Counted from the first letter of the stretch, positions 17,875 through 28,002 are shown. The stretch: 64,000 nt of DNA from JAFDWI01 sp963764215 (GCA_963764215.1 CAVXRS010000005.1:186001-250000), one strand, 5' to 3'. The notes: generated by a model from the letters alone, not told the origin. Made by a program: numbers and translations.

Positions 17875-17875
<1 letters not shown>
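17498..17875 (+). CDS. rpsM: 30S ribosomal protein S13
   Basis: S13 contacts the P-site tRNA and forms bridges to the large subunit. The 125-residue product starts MARIAGVDIPREKRLVVSL, contains the helix-two-turn-helix stretch and IGCYQGLRHRKGLPVRGQRT, and ends with the basic tail ending in KKKAVK. The TAA stop overlaps the ATG of rpsK. Confidence 0.98.
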
Positions 17876-18273
<398 letters not shown>

Positions 18274-18285
18274 GAGGCGACAGCG

Positions 18286-18900
18286 ATGGCTCGATACACC
18301 GGCCCCAAGGTCAAGATCTCACGGCGACTCAACATCAACGTGTACGAGAACGCCAAAGGCGACCGTGCCCTGGATCGTCGCCCCTACCCGCCGGGAGAAC
18401 ACGGTCGGGCGCGACGTCGTCAGCCGAGCGAATACCTGTTGCAGCTCCAGGAGAAGCAGAAGGCCAAGTACATCTACGGAGTGCTCGAGAAGCAGTTCCG
18501 GAATCTGTACAAAGAGGCCAACCGTTCCAAGGGCGTGACCGGTGAGAACCTGCTCCAGATGTTGGAGCTCCGCCTCGACAACATCGTGTTCCGCAGCGGT
18601 TGGGCCGCCACCCGCCCCCAGGCCCGACAGTTCGTCAACCACGGCTTCGTGAACGTGAACGGCCACCGCCTCGACATCGCCTCGTACCGTGCCCGCAAGG
18701 GTGACCGGATCAGCCTCCGGGACAAGCAACGCGAGATGATCGTCATCCGCCACAACATGGACACCTCCGACCGCATCACCCCGGCCTGGCTCGAGACCTC
18801 CGACGGAGGCTTCGAGGTCGTCGTCGCCGAGCTCCCCACGCGTGCCCAGATCGACGTGCCGGTACGCGAACAGCTCATCATCGAGCTCTACTCCAAGTAA
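18286..18900 (+). CDS. rpsD: 30S ribosomal protein S4
   Basis: S4 starts 30S assembly and represses the alpha operon in E. coli. The 204-residue product begins MARYTGPKVKISRRL and contains the S4 RNA-binding domain (LELRLDNIVFRSG, ARQFVNHGFVNVNGHR). The N-terminus lacks the CxxC-type zinc motif found in some bacteria, so this is the zinc-free form. The 77-base gap to rpoA contains a hairpin. Confidence 0.97.
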   Translation: MARYTGPKVKISRRLNINVYENAKGDRALDRRPYPPGEHGRARRRQPSEYLLQLQEKQKAKYIYGVLEKQFRNLYKEANRSKGVTGENLLQMLELRLDNIVFRSGWAATRPQARQFVNHGFVNVNGHRLDIASYRARKGDRISLRDKQREMIVIRHNMDTSDRITPAWLETSDGGFEVVVAELPTRAQIDVPVREQLIIELYSK

Positions 18901-18909
18901 CCCCCATCG

Positions 18910-18938
18910 GCCCGCGGGTCACCGGCGGGCACCGTTTT
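18910..18938 (+). terminator. Hairpin with short T run between rpsD and rpoA
   Basis: GCCCGC (18910-18915) pairs with GCGGGC (18925-18930) across a 9-base loop and is followed by TTTT at 18935-18938. The stem is short, so it may act as a partial terminator or attenuator that lowers rpoA expression relative to the ribosomal genes rather than as a full stop. Confidence 0.4.
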
Positions 18939-18977
18939 CAACTTCCATCCGAATCGACGCTTCCCCTGGAGCAACGC

Positions 18978-19922
18978 ATGCTGGTCATCCAACGCCCGAC
19001 GATCGAGCCGCTCGAAGAAGAAGAGAACAACCGTCAACGGTTCACGGTCAGCCCGCTGGAGCCGGGCTTCGGTCACACGATCGGAAACTCCCTCCGCCGG
19101 ACCCTGCTCTCCTCGATTCCCGGCGCGGCCATCACCGAAGTCCGGTTCGACGACGCACTCCACGAGTTCACGACCGTTCCCGGCGTGGTCGAGGACGTCA
19201 CCGACATCATCTTGAACCTCAAGGACGTCGTGCTGACCAGCGAGTCGGAGGCCCCGGTGTCCCTGCGCCTCGACGTCCACGGACCTGCCGACGTCACCGC
19301 CGGTGACATCGCCGTGACCGCAGACGTCGAGATCCTGAATCCGGGTCTGCACGTGGCCACCGTCAACGAGAAGGGCCGACTGGCCGTCGACCTGACCGTC
19401 GAGCGGGGGCGCGGCTACGTCTCGGCCGACGTCAACAAGTCGAACGAGTCGATCGGCGTGATCCCGATCGACTCGGTGTTCTCGCCGGTCCGGCGCGTCT
19501 CGTTCCTGGTCGAGCCCACCCGGGTCGAGCAGTCCACCGAGTACGACCGGCTGGTCCTGGACATCGAGACCGACGGTTCGATCAGCCCCCGGGATGCGCT
19601 CGCCTCCGCGGGTGCGACCCTGCGCAGCCTCGTGGACCTGGTCGCCAACATGACCGAGGAGCCCGAAGGCCTGGAGCTCGCCGAATCCGCCAGCCCGGCG
19701 ATGACCTCGCCCGACCTGGAGTTGTTCATCGAGGACCTGGACCTGTCCGAGCGCCCGCGGAACTGCCTCAAGCGTGGACAGATCCACACGATCGGTGAAC
19801 TGCTCAGCCGCTCCGAGGACGACCTGTTGGCGTTGACCAACTTCGGTCAGAAGTCGCTCGACGAGGTCAAGGCCAAGCTGGACGAGCGTGGGTTGACCCT
19901 GCGCCCGAGCGGGAGAGAATGA
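18978..19922 (+). CDS. rpoA: DNA-directed RNA polymerase subunit alpha
   Basis: Alpha dimerises to start polymerase assembly and its C-terminal domain contacts UP elements and activators. The 314-residue product has the N-terminal signature GFGHTIGNSLRRTLLSSIPG near residue 33 and a complete C-terminal domain (RPRNCLKRGQIHTIGELL, then LTNFGQKSLDEVKAKL). Length is typical for actinobacteria. Confidence 0.98.
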   Translation: MLVIQRPTIEPLEEEENNRQRFTVSPLEPGFGHTIGNSLRRTLLSSIPGAAITEVRFDDALHEFTTVPGVVEDVTDIILNLKDVVLTSESEAPVSLRLDVHGPADVTAGDIAVTADVEILNPGLHVATVNEKGRLAVDLTVERGRGYVSADVNKSNESIGVIPIDSVFSPVRRVSFLVEPTRVEQSTEYDRLVLDIETDGSISPRDALASAGATLRSLVDLVANMTEEPEGLELAESASPAMTSPDLELFIEDLDLSERPRNCLKRGQIHTIGELLSRSEDDLLALTNFGQKSLDEVKAKLDERGLTLRPSGRE

Positions 19923-19926
19923 GACG

Positions 19927-20280
19927 ATGCCGGCAACACCGAAGAAGGGCCGTCGATTCGGCGGAAGTTCCCAACACCAGCGTCTGATGATGGCGAACCT
20001 CGTCGCCTCGCTCGTCGCGGCGGAGGGGATCGTCACGACCGAGGCCAAGGCCAAGGCCATGCGCCCGGTCGCCGAGAAGATGATCACGAAGGCCCGCAAG
20101 GGTGGGCTCCACAACCACCGCCAGGTCCTCGCCTATCTCGGTGATGCGGAGGTCACGGCGAAGCTCTTCGAGGACCTCGGCCCACGCTATGTCGACCGGG
20201 CGGGCGGCTACACCCGCATCCTCAAGCTCGGTCCGCGCCACGGTGACAATGCTCCCATGGCGCGCATCGAACTCGTCTGA
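19927..20280 (+). CDS. rplQ: 50S ribosomal protein L17
   Basis: L17 is a large-subunit protein near the exit tunnel. The 117-residue product contains GRRFGGSSQHQRLMMANLV, EKMITKARKGGLHNHRQV and the terminal GPRHGDNAPMARIELV. It starts 4 bases after rpoA and ends the ribosomal cluster. Confidence 0.97.
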   Translation: MPATPKKGRRFGGSSQHQRLMMANLVASLVAAEGIVTTEAKAKAMRPVAEKMITKARKGGLHNHRQVLAYLGDAEVTAKLFEDLGPRYVDRAGGYTRILKLGPRHGDNAPMARIELV

Positions 20281-20303
20281 TCGGCTCCCCGCCGCGGATC
20301 GTG

Positions 20304-21059
20304 ATGCGCGCCCGGGCCACGGTCGCCTATGACGGCAGTGCCTTTCACGGGTTCGCCGACAACGCGGGAGTCCGCACGGTTGCCGGTGAGCTCAACGACG
20401 CCCTGACCCGGATCCTGCATTCGGACGAACCGATCGCCGTGCAGTGCGCCGGCCGGACCGACAAGGGAGTCCACGCACTGGGCCAGGTGGTGTCCTTCGA
20501 CGTGGCCGCGGACACCGACCTCGACGTGCTCGTCTCACGGTTGAACCGATTCGTCGGCCCGCAGATCGCCGTGTTCGACCCGGCACCGGTACCGCCCACG
20601 TTCGACGCCCGCTTCTCTGCGCTGTCGCGCACCTACCGCTACGTCGTGTGGAACCGTCCGGAACCCGACCCGTTCCATGTCGGCCGGGCCTGGCACGTTG
20701 GCGAACCACTCGACCTCGCGTTGTTGCAGCTCTCGTGCGACCCGTTCATCGGGAGCCATGATTTTGCCGCGTTCTGTCGGGCCGCGACGCGTCGTGACGG
20801 TACCGCGGTGACGACCCGCCGGCGCGTCCTGGACGCGGCGTGGACGCGACCGACACCGGATGAGTTCCACTTCTCGATCACCGCCACATCGTTCTGTCAT
20901 CAGATGGTGCGCTCGGTGGTGGGCACGATGGTCGAGGTCGGACTGGGCCGGCGGAGTGCCGGTGATCTCACCCGGGTCATCGCGTCGGCAGATCGGTCCC
21001 AGGCCGGGCGACTTGCTCCCGCCGAAGGCCTCTACCTGACCGAGGTCGCCTACCCCTGA
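20304..21059 (+). CDS. truA: tRNA pseudouridine synthase A
   Basis: TruA converts uridines 38-40 of the tRNA anticodon arm to pseudouridine. The product of about 251 residues has the catalytic Asp in CAGRTDKGVHALGQ near residue 52, the Tyr-containing RYVVWNR, and FCHQMVRSVVGTMVEVG near the end. A GTG one codon upstream is an alternative start. It follows rplQ by 23 bases, as in many actinobacteria, and is likely cotranscribed. Confidence 0.95.
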   Translation: MRARATVAYDGSAFHGFADNAGVRTVAGELNDALTRILHSDEPIAVQCAGRTDKGVHALGQVVSFDVAADTDLDVLVSRLNRFVGPQIAVFDPAPVPPTFDARFSALSRTYRYVVWNRPEPDPFHVGRAWHVGEPLDLALLQLSCDPFIGSHDFAAFCRAATRRDGTAVTTRRRVLDAAWTRPTPDEFHFSITATSFCHQMVRSVVGTMVEVGLGRRSAGDLTRVIASADRSQAGRLAPAEGLYLTEVAYP

Positions 21060-21147
21060 CGTCGGACCGGGTCGACCTTCGCGGGCCCCGACCCTCCGAG
21101 CTCCACCCGGTTCGGGCGGGGTGCGTCCAGCGGAGCCGCCCGACCAC

Positions 21148-21176
21148 TTGACGGCGATCCGACTTCCCTTTAGGTT
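21148..21176 (+). promoter_or_regulatory. Predicted promoter of the phospholipase-like gene
   Basis: TTGACG (21148-21153) and TAGGTT (21171-21176) are separated by 17 bases, an almost consensus actinobacterial promoter, about 30 bases ahead of the start codon. It gives this gene a transcript independent of truA. Confidence 0.65.
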
Positions 21177-21206
21177 GCCTTTCGGTCGAGCGGGAAAGGG
21201 CGGTAG

Positions 21207-21731
21207 GTGACCATGGACGAACCAGATTGCGGCGGGCGGCAGCGGCAGCGGCGACCGCGAAGGCGACTCGTCGGGGTCGTGGGAGCCATGGCGACGATCG
21301 TGTTCGTGCTGAGTTCCTGCGTGTCGCCGCTCCAGCAGCAGAAGGACACGGTCGACCAATTGCTGCACGAGAGCGCGTGGACCTTCGCGGCCCAGGCGTC
21401 CTCGCCGTCGTTCCGGGCGCAGCACTCCGACCTCGACTTCGCCACCGACGGGTGCTCGAACTGGTTCCTGCCCGACCACATGGACGACACGGGCGCGACC
21501 TTCGACTTCACTGCGGCGTGTTGGCACCACGACTTCGGCTACCGGAACTACAAGCGGTTCAAGGCCGGGGGACTGCTCCCCGACCCCGAAGCGTCGCGCC
21601 AGCGGATCGACGACATGTTCCGGACGGACATGGACGCCGATTGCAATCGGCGTCCCAGTTGGGAACAATCGACGTGCCATTTCCGCGCCTGGATCTATTG
21701 GACGCTCGTCCGCCGCTACGGCTCGATCTGA
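21207..21731 (+). CDS. Secreted phospholipase A2-like lipoprotein
   Basis: The 174-residue product has a basic N-terminus, a hydrophobic stretch VVGAMATIVFVLSSC that ends in a lipobox-like LSSC, then a domain with DGCSNWFLPDH and TAACWHHDFGYRNYKRF. The HD pair following Cys, with the upstream DGCS, is the catalytic His-Asp signature of prokaryotic phospholipase A2. Two further Cys residues near DADCNRR and STCHF could form disulfides. It would hydrolyse the sn-2 ester of phospholipids outside the membrane; this is inferred from the motif alone. It is monocistronic between truA and rplM. The start may be this GTG or the ATG two codons later. Confidence 0.8.
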   Translation: MTMDEPDCGGRQRQRRPRRRLVGVVGAMATIVFVLSSCVSPLQQQKDTVDQLLHESAWTFAAQASSPSFRAQHSDLDFATDGCSNWFLPDHMDDTGATFDFTAACWHHDFGYRNYKRFKAGGLLPDPEASRQRIDDMFRTDMDADCNRRPSWEQSTCHFRAWIYWTLVRRYGSI

Positions 21732-21735
21732 GCAT

Positions 21736-21765
21736 TTGCCGCCCGTCGGCCCCCGCCCGTAGGCT
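21736..21765 (+). promoter_or_regulatory. Predicted promoter of rplM-rpsI
   Basis: TTGCCG (21736-21741) and TAGGCT (21760-21765) are 18 bases apart, just after the phospholipase-like gene and about 70 bases ahead of rplM. The -10 box is good and the -35 box weak. Confidence 0.45.
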
Positions 21766-21836
21766 TGTCCGTCGCCCCGGTAGGGAGTGCCTTCCACCCG
21801 GCGAGTCTCCGATCGTTCGCAAAGGATCACCAGATC

Positions 21837-22298
21837 GTGCCCACCTACAGCCCCAAGGCCTCAGAGATCAGCCGATCCTGGTATGTCGTCGACGCCGAGG
21901 GCGTGGTCCTCGGGCGACTGGCGACCGAAGTGGCGCGGGTCCTGCGCGGCAAGCACAAGCCCACCTTCGCCCCCCACATCGACACAGGTGATCACGTGGT
22001 GATCGTCAATGCCGACAAGGTGGTGCTCACCGCCGACAAGGCAGCCGCGAAGAAGGTGCACCGGCACTCCGGGTATCCCGGTGGGATCCGGACCGAGACC
22101 TACGCCGACCTGCTGGAACGCAAGCCGGCCGAAGCCGTGCGATCGACGATCCGGGGCATGCTGCCCAAGAACCGTCTGGGACGCGCCCAGCTCACCAAGC
22201 TCAAGGTGTACGCCGGCCCGACGCACCCACATACCGCTCAGAAGCCACAGCCGCTCGAACTCGATCCGCGAGCCCGTGCCGTGTCGGCATCCCGATAG
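21837..22298 (+). CDS. rplM: 50S ribosomal protein L13
   Basis: L13 is an early assembly protein and controls its own operon in E. coli. From the GTG the product reads MPTYSPKASEISRSWYVVDA and contains VLGRLATEVARVLRGKHKP, GDHVVIVNADKV, RHSGYPGGIRTETYADLL and GMLPKNRLGR, all typical. An AAGGA site lies about 11 bases upstream. Earlier in-frame starts add unrelated residues. The protein is about 153 residues, normal length. Confidence 0.97.
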   Translation: MPTYSPKASEISRSWYVVDAEGVVLGRLATEVARVLRGKHKPTFAPHIDTGDHVVIVNADKVVLTADKAAAKKVHRHSGYPGGIRTETYADLLERKPAEAVRSTIRGMLPKNRLGRAQLTKLKVYAGPTHPHTAQKPQPLELDPRARAVSASR

Positions 22299-22308
22299 GA
22301 GTCAGTGC

Positions 22309-22701
22309 GTGCCTCAGCCTCTCGTTCAGACAACCGGTCGTCGCAAGCGCGCCGTCGCGCGGGTCCGCTTCCGCCCGGGAAGCGGACAGATCACGGTCAA
22401 CAAGCGCACGGTCGACGAGTTCTTCCCCTCCGAGACCCACCGCATGATCCTCACCGAACCGTTGCGTCTGTGCGAACGGGACGACTCCTACGACATCGAC
22501 GCGACCATCACCGGCGGCGGCCCGACCGGCCAGGCCGGCGCGCTGCGCCTCGGTATCGCGCGGGGATTGGTCGAACTCGACGGCGAGCTGCGTCCCGCAC
22601 TGAAGAGCGCCGGGTTCCTCACCCGGGACGCCCGCAAGAAGGAATCCAAGAAGTACGGGCTCAAGAAGGCCCGCAAGGCACCCCAGTACTCCAAGCGCTG
22701 A
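22309..22701 (+). CDS. rpsI: 30S ribosomal protein S9
   Basis: S9 contacts the P-site tRNA anticodon with its C-terminal tail. The GTG start, seven bases after an AGGAG site, gives a 130-residue protein with TTGRRKRAVARVRFRPGSG, GGGPTGQAGALRLGIARGLV and the terminal KKARKAPQYSKR. Length is normal. It pairs with rplM as in nearly all bacteria. Confidence 0.98.
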   Translation: MPQPLVQTTGRRKRAVARVRFRPGSGQITVNKRTVDEFFPSETHRMILTEPLRLCERDDSYDIDATITGGGPTGQAGALRLGIARGLVELDGELRPALKSAGFLTRDARKKESKKYGLKKARKAPQYSKR

Positions 22702-22738
22702 GCCGGACGAGGCGGGCAGCTCAGCACGCGGGTGCGGT

Positions 22739-24085
22739 GTGACCCTCCGATTCGGTACCGACGGAGTCCGTGGGCTCGCGAACGCGGCGCTCAGCGTGGA
22801 GTTCGTCACCGCATTGGGCCGGGCGGCTGCCCGGGGGCTCGGGGCGCCGGCGTGTGCCGTCGGACGGGACTCGCGTCGCTCCGGTCCGCTGATCCAGGCG
22901 GCCCTGTCCGCGGGGATGGCCGCAGAGGGCGTCCGGATCGTGGACCTGGGCGTGGTGCCGACACCGGCGATCGCGTACTGGGCGCAGCGCAACGACCGTC
23001 CGGGCGCGGTGATCTCCGCCTCGCACAATCCCTATCCGGACAACGGCGTGAAGTTCTTCGCGGCCGGTGGGCACAAGTTGACCGACGAGGTCCAGGCCGA
23101 CATCGAGGGTCGGCTGGAGACATTGCTCGGACGTCCTGCGTCGCACGTGGAAACCGATCCGCCGACCGCGCAGAACGTCGGGACCATCGAGATGGACCCA
23201 CGGGGTCGTCACGACTATGTGGAACACCTCGTCGACGATGTGCTGGGCGGCCGAAAGTTGGCCGGGAGCCGAGTCGTGGTCGACGCGGCCAATGGCGCCG
23301 CGTCAGGCGTGGTGGCCGACGTGCTGGGAGGGCTCGGTGCCACGGTCACGGTGATCAACGCCACACCGGACGGCCGCAACATCAACGACGGATGCGGCTC
23401 CACCAGCCCTGAGGGGCTGCAACGGGCGGTAGTGGCCCGTCGGGCGCATCTCGGTCTCGCGTTGGATGGCGACGCAGATCGGCTCGTCGCGGTCGACGAG
23501 ACCGGGGGACTGGTCGACGGCGACGCGCTGCTGGCGATGTTCGCGCTCGATCTCCACGAACGAGGCCGACTCGGTGGTCACCGGATCGTGGCCACGGTGA
23601 TGAGCAACCTCGGTCTGCGCAGGGCGCTCGAACCTGCGGGCATCGAAGTCCTCCAGTGCCCGGTCGGCGACCGTGCGGTGCTCGCCGCCCTGCGGGACCA
23701 CGACCTGCGACTGGGGGGCGAGCAGTCGGGACATCTGATCTTCCCCGATTTCTCCACGACCGGCGACGGCCTCCTGGCCGGCGTGCTGCTCGTCGACCTG
23801 GTGCTCCGGGAAGGGCGTTCGCTGTCCCAGCTCGCCGCGGTGATGCAGCCATTGCCCCAGGTCCTGAGGAACGTCGTCCTCGACCGACCGGTGCCGGATC
23901 TGCTCGATCGGGTTGCCGGGGCGGTCAGTGCAGCCGAGACCCACCTGGGTGGCGACGGGAGGGTGCTGGTCAGGCTGTCGGGGACCGAGCCGCTGGCTCG
24001 GGTGATGGTCGAGGCGACCACGCGGGAGGTGGCCGAGCGGGTCACCGACGAGCTCGTGCGGGCCGTCGAGCGGGCCGCCGGCTGA
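22739..24085 (+). CDS. glmM: Phosphoglucosamine mutase
   Basis: GlmM converts glucosamine-6-phosphate to glucosamine-1-phosphate for UDP-GlcNAc and peptidoglycan synthesis. The 448-residue product begins LRFGTDGVRGLAN and has the phosphoserine loop AVISASHNPYPDNG near residue 97, the metal loop ALDGDADRLVAVD near 243, the sugar-binding GGEQSGHLIFPDF near 322 and the phosphate-binding VRLSGTEPLARVMVE near 405. All key residues are present. It starts with GTG 37 bases after rpsI and lies before the glmS-like gene, which supplies its substrate. Confidence 0.97.
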   Translation: MTLRFGTDGVRGLANAALSVEFVTALGRAAARGLGAPACAVGRDSRRSGPLIQAALSAGMAAEGVRIVDLGVVPTPAIAYWAQRNDRPGAVISASHNPYPDNGVKFFAAGGHKLTDEVQADIEGRLETLLGRPASHVETDPPTAQNVGTIEMDPRGRHDYVEHLVDDVLGGRKLAGSRVVVDAANGAASGVVADVLGGLGATVTVINATPDGRNINDGCGSTSPEGLQRAVVARRAHLGLALDGDADRLVAVDETGGLVDGDALLAMFALDLHERGRLGGHRIVATVMSNLGLRRALEPAGIEVLQCPVGDRAVLAALRDHDLRLGGEQSGHLIFPDFSTTGDGLLAGVLLVDLVLREGRSLSQLAAVMQPLPQVLRNVVLDRPVPDLLDRVAGAVSAAETHLGGDGRVLVRLSGTEPLARVMVEATTREVAERVTDELVRAVERAAG

Positions 24086-24142
24086 CGGTCCGGGTCCGGT
24101 AGTCTCGCACGGAGTTTCACCCCCGATGGAGGCTTCTCGCCC

Positions 24143-27100
24143 ATGTGCGGCATCATTGCGGTCGTCCGGCGCCATGTGGGCGACGAGGCCCCGAACAGCA
24201 CCGACCTGCTGGCGTGGATCGAAGACGCGCGGGGCCACACAGAGCACGTCACCGGCGCCGATGAACTCGGTCGACTGATCCCGGCCCTCGCCGGGGTTGC
24301 CGAGGCGCTCGAAGGACTGGACCGACACCTGCGTGGCGCCGCCGGGGTGCGGGCGTTGCTGGCCGACCCGGAACTCGCTCCGGTCATCTCCGACCGACTG
24401 GCCGGTCTGGTCGACTGGTTGGCCGCGATCGACGCCGAACTCGATGCCGGCGACACCGCGGTCGAGGCCATCGACATCGAAGCGCTCAACGCCGAGCTGG
24501 TCCGGGTGCGCGACGCGCTCTGGGCGGTGCGCAGCGACCGTCTGGGAGCCGCCGCCGGCGTGCTGGATCTGGGTGGGCCCGGAGGCGACCCCGCGGCGAT
24601 CGAGGGCTACCTGGCCTTGCATCAGGCGCTCCGGGGACTCGACCGGCTCGAGGTGCGCGGGCGGGATTCGGCAGGGCTCCACGTCTTCGTGCGCAACCAC
24701 CCCCTCGACGTCGGACAGATCGACGCGGCGCTGTCGGATCGACTGGCCGATCCGCTGTTCACGAATCGGGCGGTCCGGCGCTGCGGAGCTGCGGGGCAGG
24801 TGCTGTCCTTCGTCTACAAGGCGGCAGCCGAGATCGGCGAACTGGGCGACAACACGGCCGCGCTGCGCGCCGCCATCCGTGGTGACGACCTGCTGCGCGC
24901 CGCGTTGCGCGACGATGCCGAGGTGACCGTCCTGGGCCACACCCGGTGGGCGAGCGTGGGCGTCATCTCCGAAGCGAATGCCCACCCGCTCAATTCCGAC
25001 GAGCTGGAACGGACCGACGGGGACTACACGGTCGCCGTGCTCAACGGCGACATCGACAACTTCGCCGACCTCAAGGCGCAGAGCTCCCTGACCATCGCGG
25101 CCGAGATCACCACCGACGCGAAGGTGATCCCCACGTTGTGGTCCCGGGCGCTCGAGCACTCGGCCGACCCGATCGGAGCGTTCCGCTCGACGGTTGCCCA
25201 CTTCGACGGATCGGTGGCGATCGGCGCGGCCCGTGGCGATGCCCCCGATCGCCTGCTCCTGGCCCTGCGGGGGAGCGGCCAGGCGCTCTATGTGGGGCTC
25301 GCCACCGATTCGTTCATCGTCGCCAGCGAACCGTACGGCCTGGTCGAGGAGGCCGACCGCTATGTCCGCCTCGACGGCGAGACACCCGCCGACCCGGCGA
25401 ACGTCGCCGCCAGCCGGGGCCAGATCGTGGAGTTGGACTCGGCCGATGCGGGCACGCTGGCCGGTCTGCGCCGGTGGTCCTACGACGGCACCGAGCTGCC
25501 CTTCGACGAATCCGACGTGCGCACGGCCGAGATCACCACCCGTGACATCAACCGGGGCGCCGCGCGGCACTTCCTGTTGAAGGAGATCACCGAAGCCCCC
25601 GAGTCGTTCCGCAAGACCCTGCGGGGCAAGTTGGTGCTCGGCGAGAACGGCTGGGACGTCGCGCTGGGCGATGCGACCCTTCCCGACGAGTTGCGGACCC
25701 GTCTCGGCAACGGCGACATCAGGCGGATCATCACGATCGGGCAGGGCACCGCGGCGGTGGCCTCACGGAGCTTCGCCGGGGGCGCTCGCCGAGGCCGTGG
25801 ACGGTTCGGACGTCGACGTTGACGCCATGTTGGCCACCGAGCTCTCGGGGTTCGCGTTGCGCAGCGACATGACCGACACCCTGGTGGTGGCGATCTCCCA
25901 GTCGGGCACGACCACCGACACGAACCGGACCGTGGACCTGGTCCGCTCGCGGGGCGCGTCGGTGGTGTCGATCGTGAACCGACGGGGCAGCGATCTGTGC
26001 GACCGCTCAGACGGGGTGCTCTACACCTCTGATGGGCGGGACGTCGAGATGAGCGTCGCCTCGACCAAGGCCTTCTATTCCCAGATCGCGGCCGGCTTCC
26101 TGTTGGCCTACGGCATCGCCGAAGAGCTCGACCACCGGGCCGACCAGGCGACGCGGGACGACCGGCATGCGGTGCTCGAGGCGCTCCGTGAGCTGCCCAC
26201 GGCGATGCACGAGGTCATCGCCGGACGCGCGGCGATCGCCGCGGCGGCCCAGCAGTTCGCCCCGCCGAAGCGGTACTGGGCGATCGTGGGCTCCGGCGCC
26301 GACCGGATCGCCGCGGAAGAGCTCCGGGTCAAGCTCTCCGAGCTCTGCTACAAGGCCATCGCCTGCGATTCCATCGAGGACAAGAAGCACATCGACCTGT
26401 CGAGCGAACCGTTGATCCTGGTGTGCGCGGCCGGGTTGTTCGGGTCGAACGCGGATGACGTCGCCAAGGAGGTGGCGATCTTCCGGGCGCACAAGGCCAC
26501 GCCGATCGTCATCGCCACCGACGGGGAAGAGCGCTTCTCGGCCGCGCTCCGGGTGCTGAGTGTGCCCGAGACCCATCCGAAGCTGGCGTTCATCCTCGGC
26601 ACGGTCGCCGGGCACCTGTTCGGCTACGAGGCTGCGCTCGCGATCGACGCGGAGGCGGCGCCGCTGCGTCGGGCCCGATCGACCCTGGACGAGCTGGTGA
26701 CCCGGTGTGCCGACGACGACGCGCTCTTCGAAGCCGTGCGGGACTCGTTCGAGCCGATCGCCCGTGCCTGGGGTGAGGGATTGCGGAGCGGCGACTACGA
26801 CGGTCACCTCGAAGCCAGCACCGGGTCGCGGCTCACCACGCTGTTGCGCTACGCGAGCGGTGTGCTCCCCCTCGAGGTCTTCCAGCTGGACTTCGGGCGC
26901 CAGGGCACACCTGCGGTGCTGGTCGAAGCGTTGACCGCGGCGCTCGGAGAAGCCATCGAAGAGCTCACCCGTCCGATCGACGCGATCAAGCATCAGGCCA
27001 AGACCGTGACCGTGGGCATCTCCCGCTCCGACGAAGGAGTGGTGGGCGTGCCCCTGGTGGCCGCGGTGCTCGGCGCCGGGGCGCCACGCGACCGCCTCAC

Positions 27101-27605
27101 CTACCGGGCACTGCGCACCCTCGCCGGTCTGGATCCCGCGGTCGAGGAGGTCACGGGTTTCACGCGTTACGAGATCACCGGGCGGGTCGATTCCGGCGAT
27201 GCGACGATCGCCGTCGTGGACCGGGGCGGCCTTGCGTTGGATCTGCCCCTGCGGACCGAATCGAACCCGACGCTGCGGGGCACCAAGCACCGCGTGGCGT
27301 TCGAGCGCGAGGTCACCGTGGCGGTGGGCCGGTCCGACGGTCGGACCGTGGTGCTGGTCCCCGAGGTGCGCGGCAACCGCTGCACGGGCATCACGCTCCT
27401 GCATGTCCGCTTTGCCGATCGTCTCGCACCGCCGGTCATGCGTCAGGTCCTCGAGAGCTACCGCCACCGGTATGAGGCGCTGCGGGACGCGGTCTGCGAG
27501 ACCGAGCCGAGCATGCGCGACGACCTGCTCGGTACCATCCCGGTCGTGGAGCTGTTGACCGACCCGGTCCTGGTCATGGCGGCGAAGTGGAAGCCGACGG
27601 GCTGA
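24143..27605 (+). CDS. glmS: Oversized GlmS-like glutamine--fructose-6-phosphate aminotransferase
   Basis: GlmS makes glucosamine-6-phosphate from fructose-6-phosphate and glutamine. The catalytic N-terminal Cys is present (MCGIIAVV), but the next conserved block, RGRDSAG, comes only near residue 173 instead of about 28, and GHTRWA near 265, so there are insertions of roughly 145 and 45 residues. LNGDIDNF replaces the usual HNGIIENF. An extra G near 25790 breaks the frame; after it come two SIS domains with AISQSGTTTDTNR, EMSVASTKAFYSQ and VGSGADRIAAEELRVKL. The usual ELKHGP loop is instead EDKKHIDLS. About 320 residues follow the second SIS domain, including a part rich in beta-strand-like sequence. 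The total of about 1150 residues is nearly double E. coli GlmS. Position between glmM and acpS supports GlmS function; the altered loops leave substrate specificity open. Confidence 0.8.
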
Positions 27606-28002
27606 TCGGCGGCGCGACGCCGCCGGGCGTGGTCGGGCTCGGGATCGACGTGGTCGACGTGCCACGCCTGGACCGGGCGCTGGCGAGGACGCCGGGCCTG
27701 GTCGACCGGCTGTTCACTCCGGCGGAATGTCGCGTACTGCTGGCGGCTCGCGATCCCGATCGGGTGAACACTTCGCGGTCCGGTTCGCGGCCAAGGAGGC
27801 CGCGATGAAGGCACTCGGGGTGGGTCTGGGCGCGATCGACTGGCACGACGTCGAAGTCGAGCGTGACGACTCCGGGGCGCCCCGTCTGGGGGTGCGGGGC
27901 CGGGCCGCGGCCCTTGCCGCCGAACGAGGCGGCCGCCGCTGGTTGGTCTCGGTGAGCCACATCGCCTCGACGGCCGAGGCGATCGTCCTGTTGACCGGCT
28001 GA
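27587..28002 (+). CDS. acpS: Holo-[acyl-carrier-protein] synthase, frameshifted
   Basis: AcpS transfers 4'-phosphopantetheine from CoA to acyl carrier protein. The first frame gives VVGLGIDVVDVPRLDRAL with the metal-binding Asp and LFTPAECR; the second gives HFAVRFAAKEAAMKALGVGL with the catalytic KEA motif and a terminal VSVSHIASTAEAIVLL. A missing G near 27765 joins them. Corrected length is about 139 residues. The GTG start overlaps the end of the glmS-like gene; a GTG further in (at VVGLG) is possible. The glmS-acpS-nnr-alr order is typical of actinobacteria, although here accessory genes separate acpS from nnr. Confidence 0.9.

Noticed and set aside
23303..25570. 755-codon minus-strand frame opposite glmM and the glmS-like gene
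   Set aside because: Both plus-strand genes carry clear family motifs in the opposing frame; the minus frame has none.
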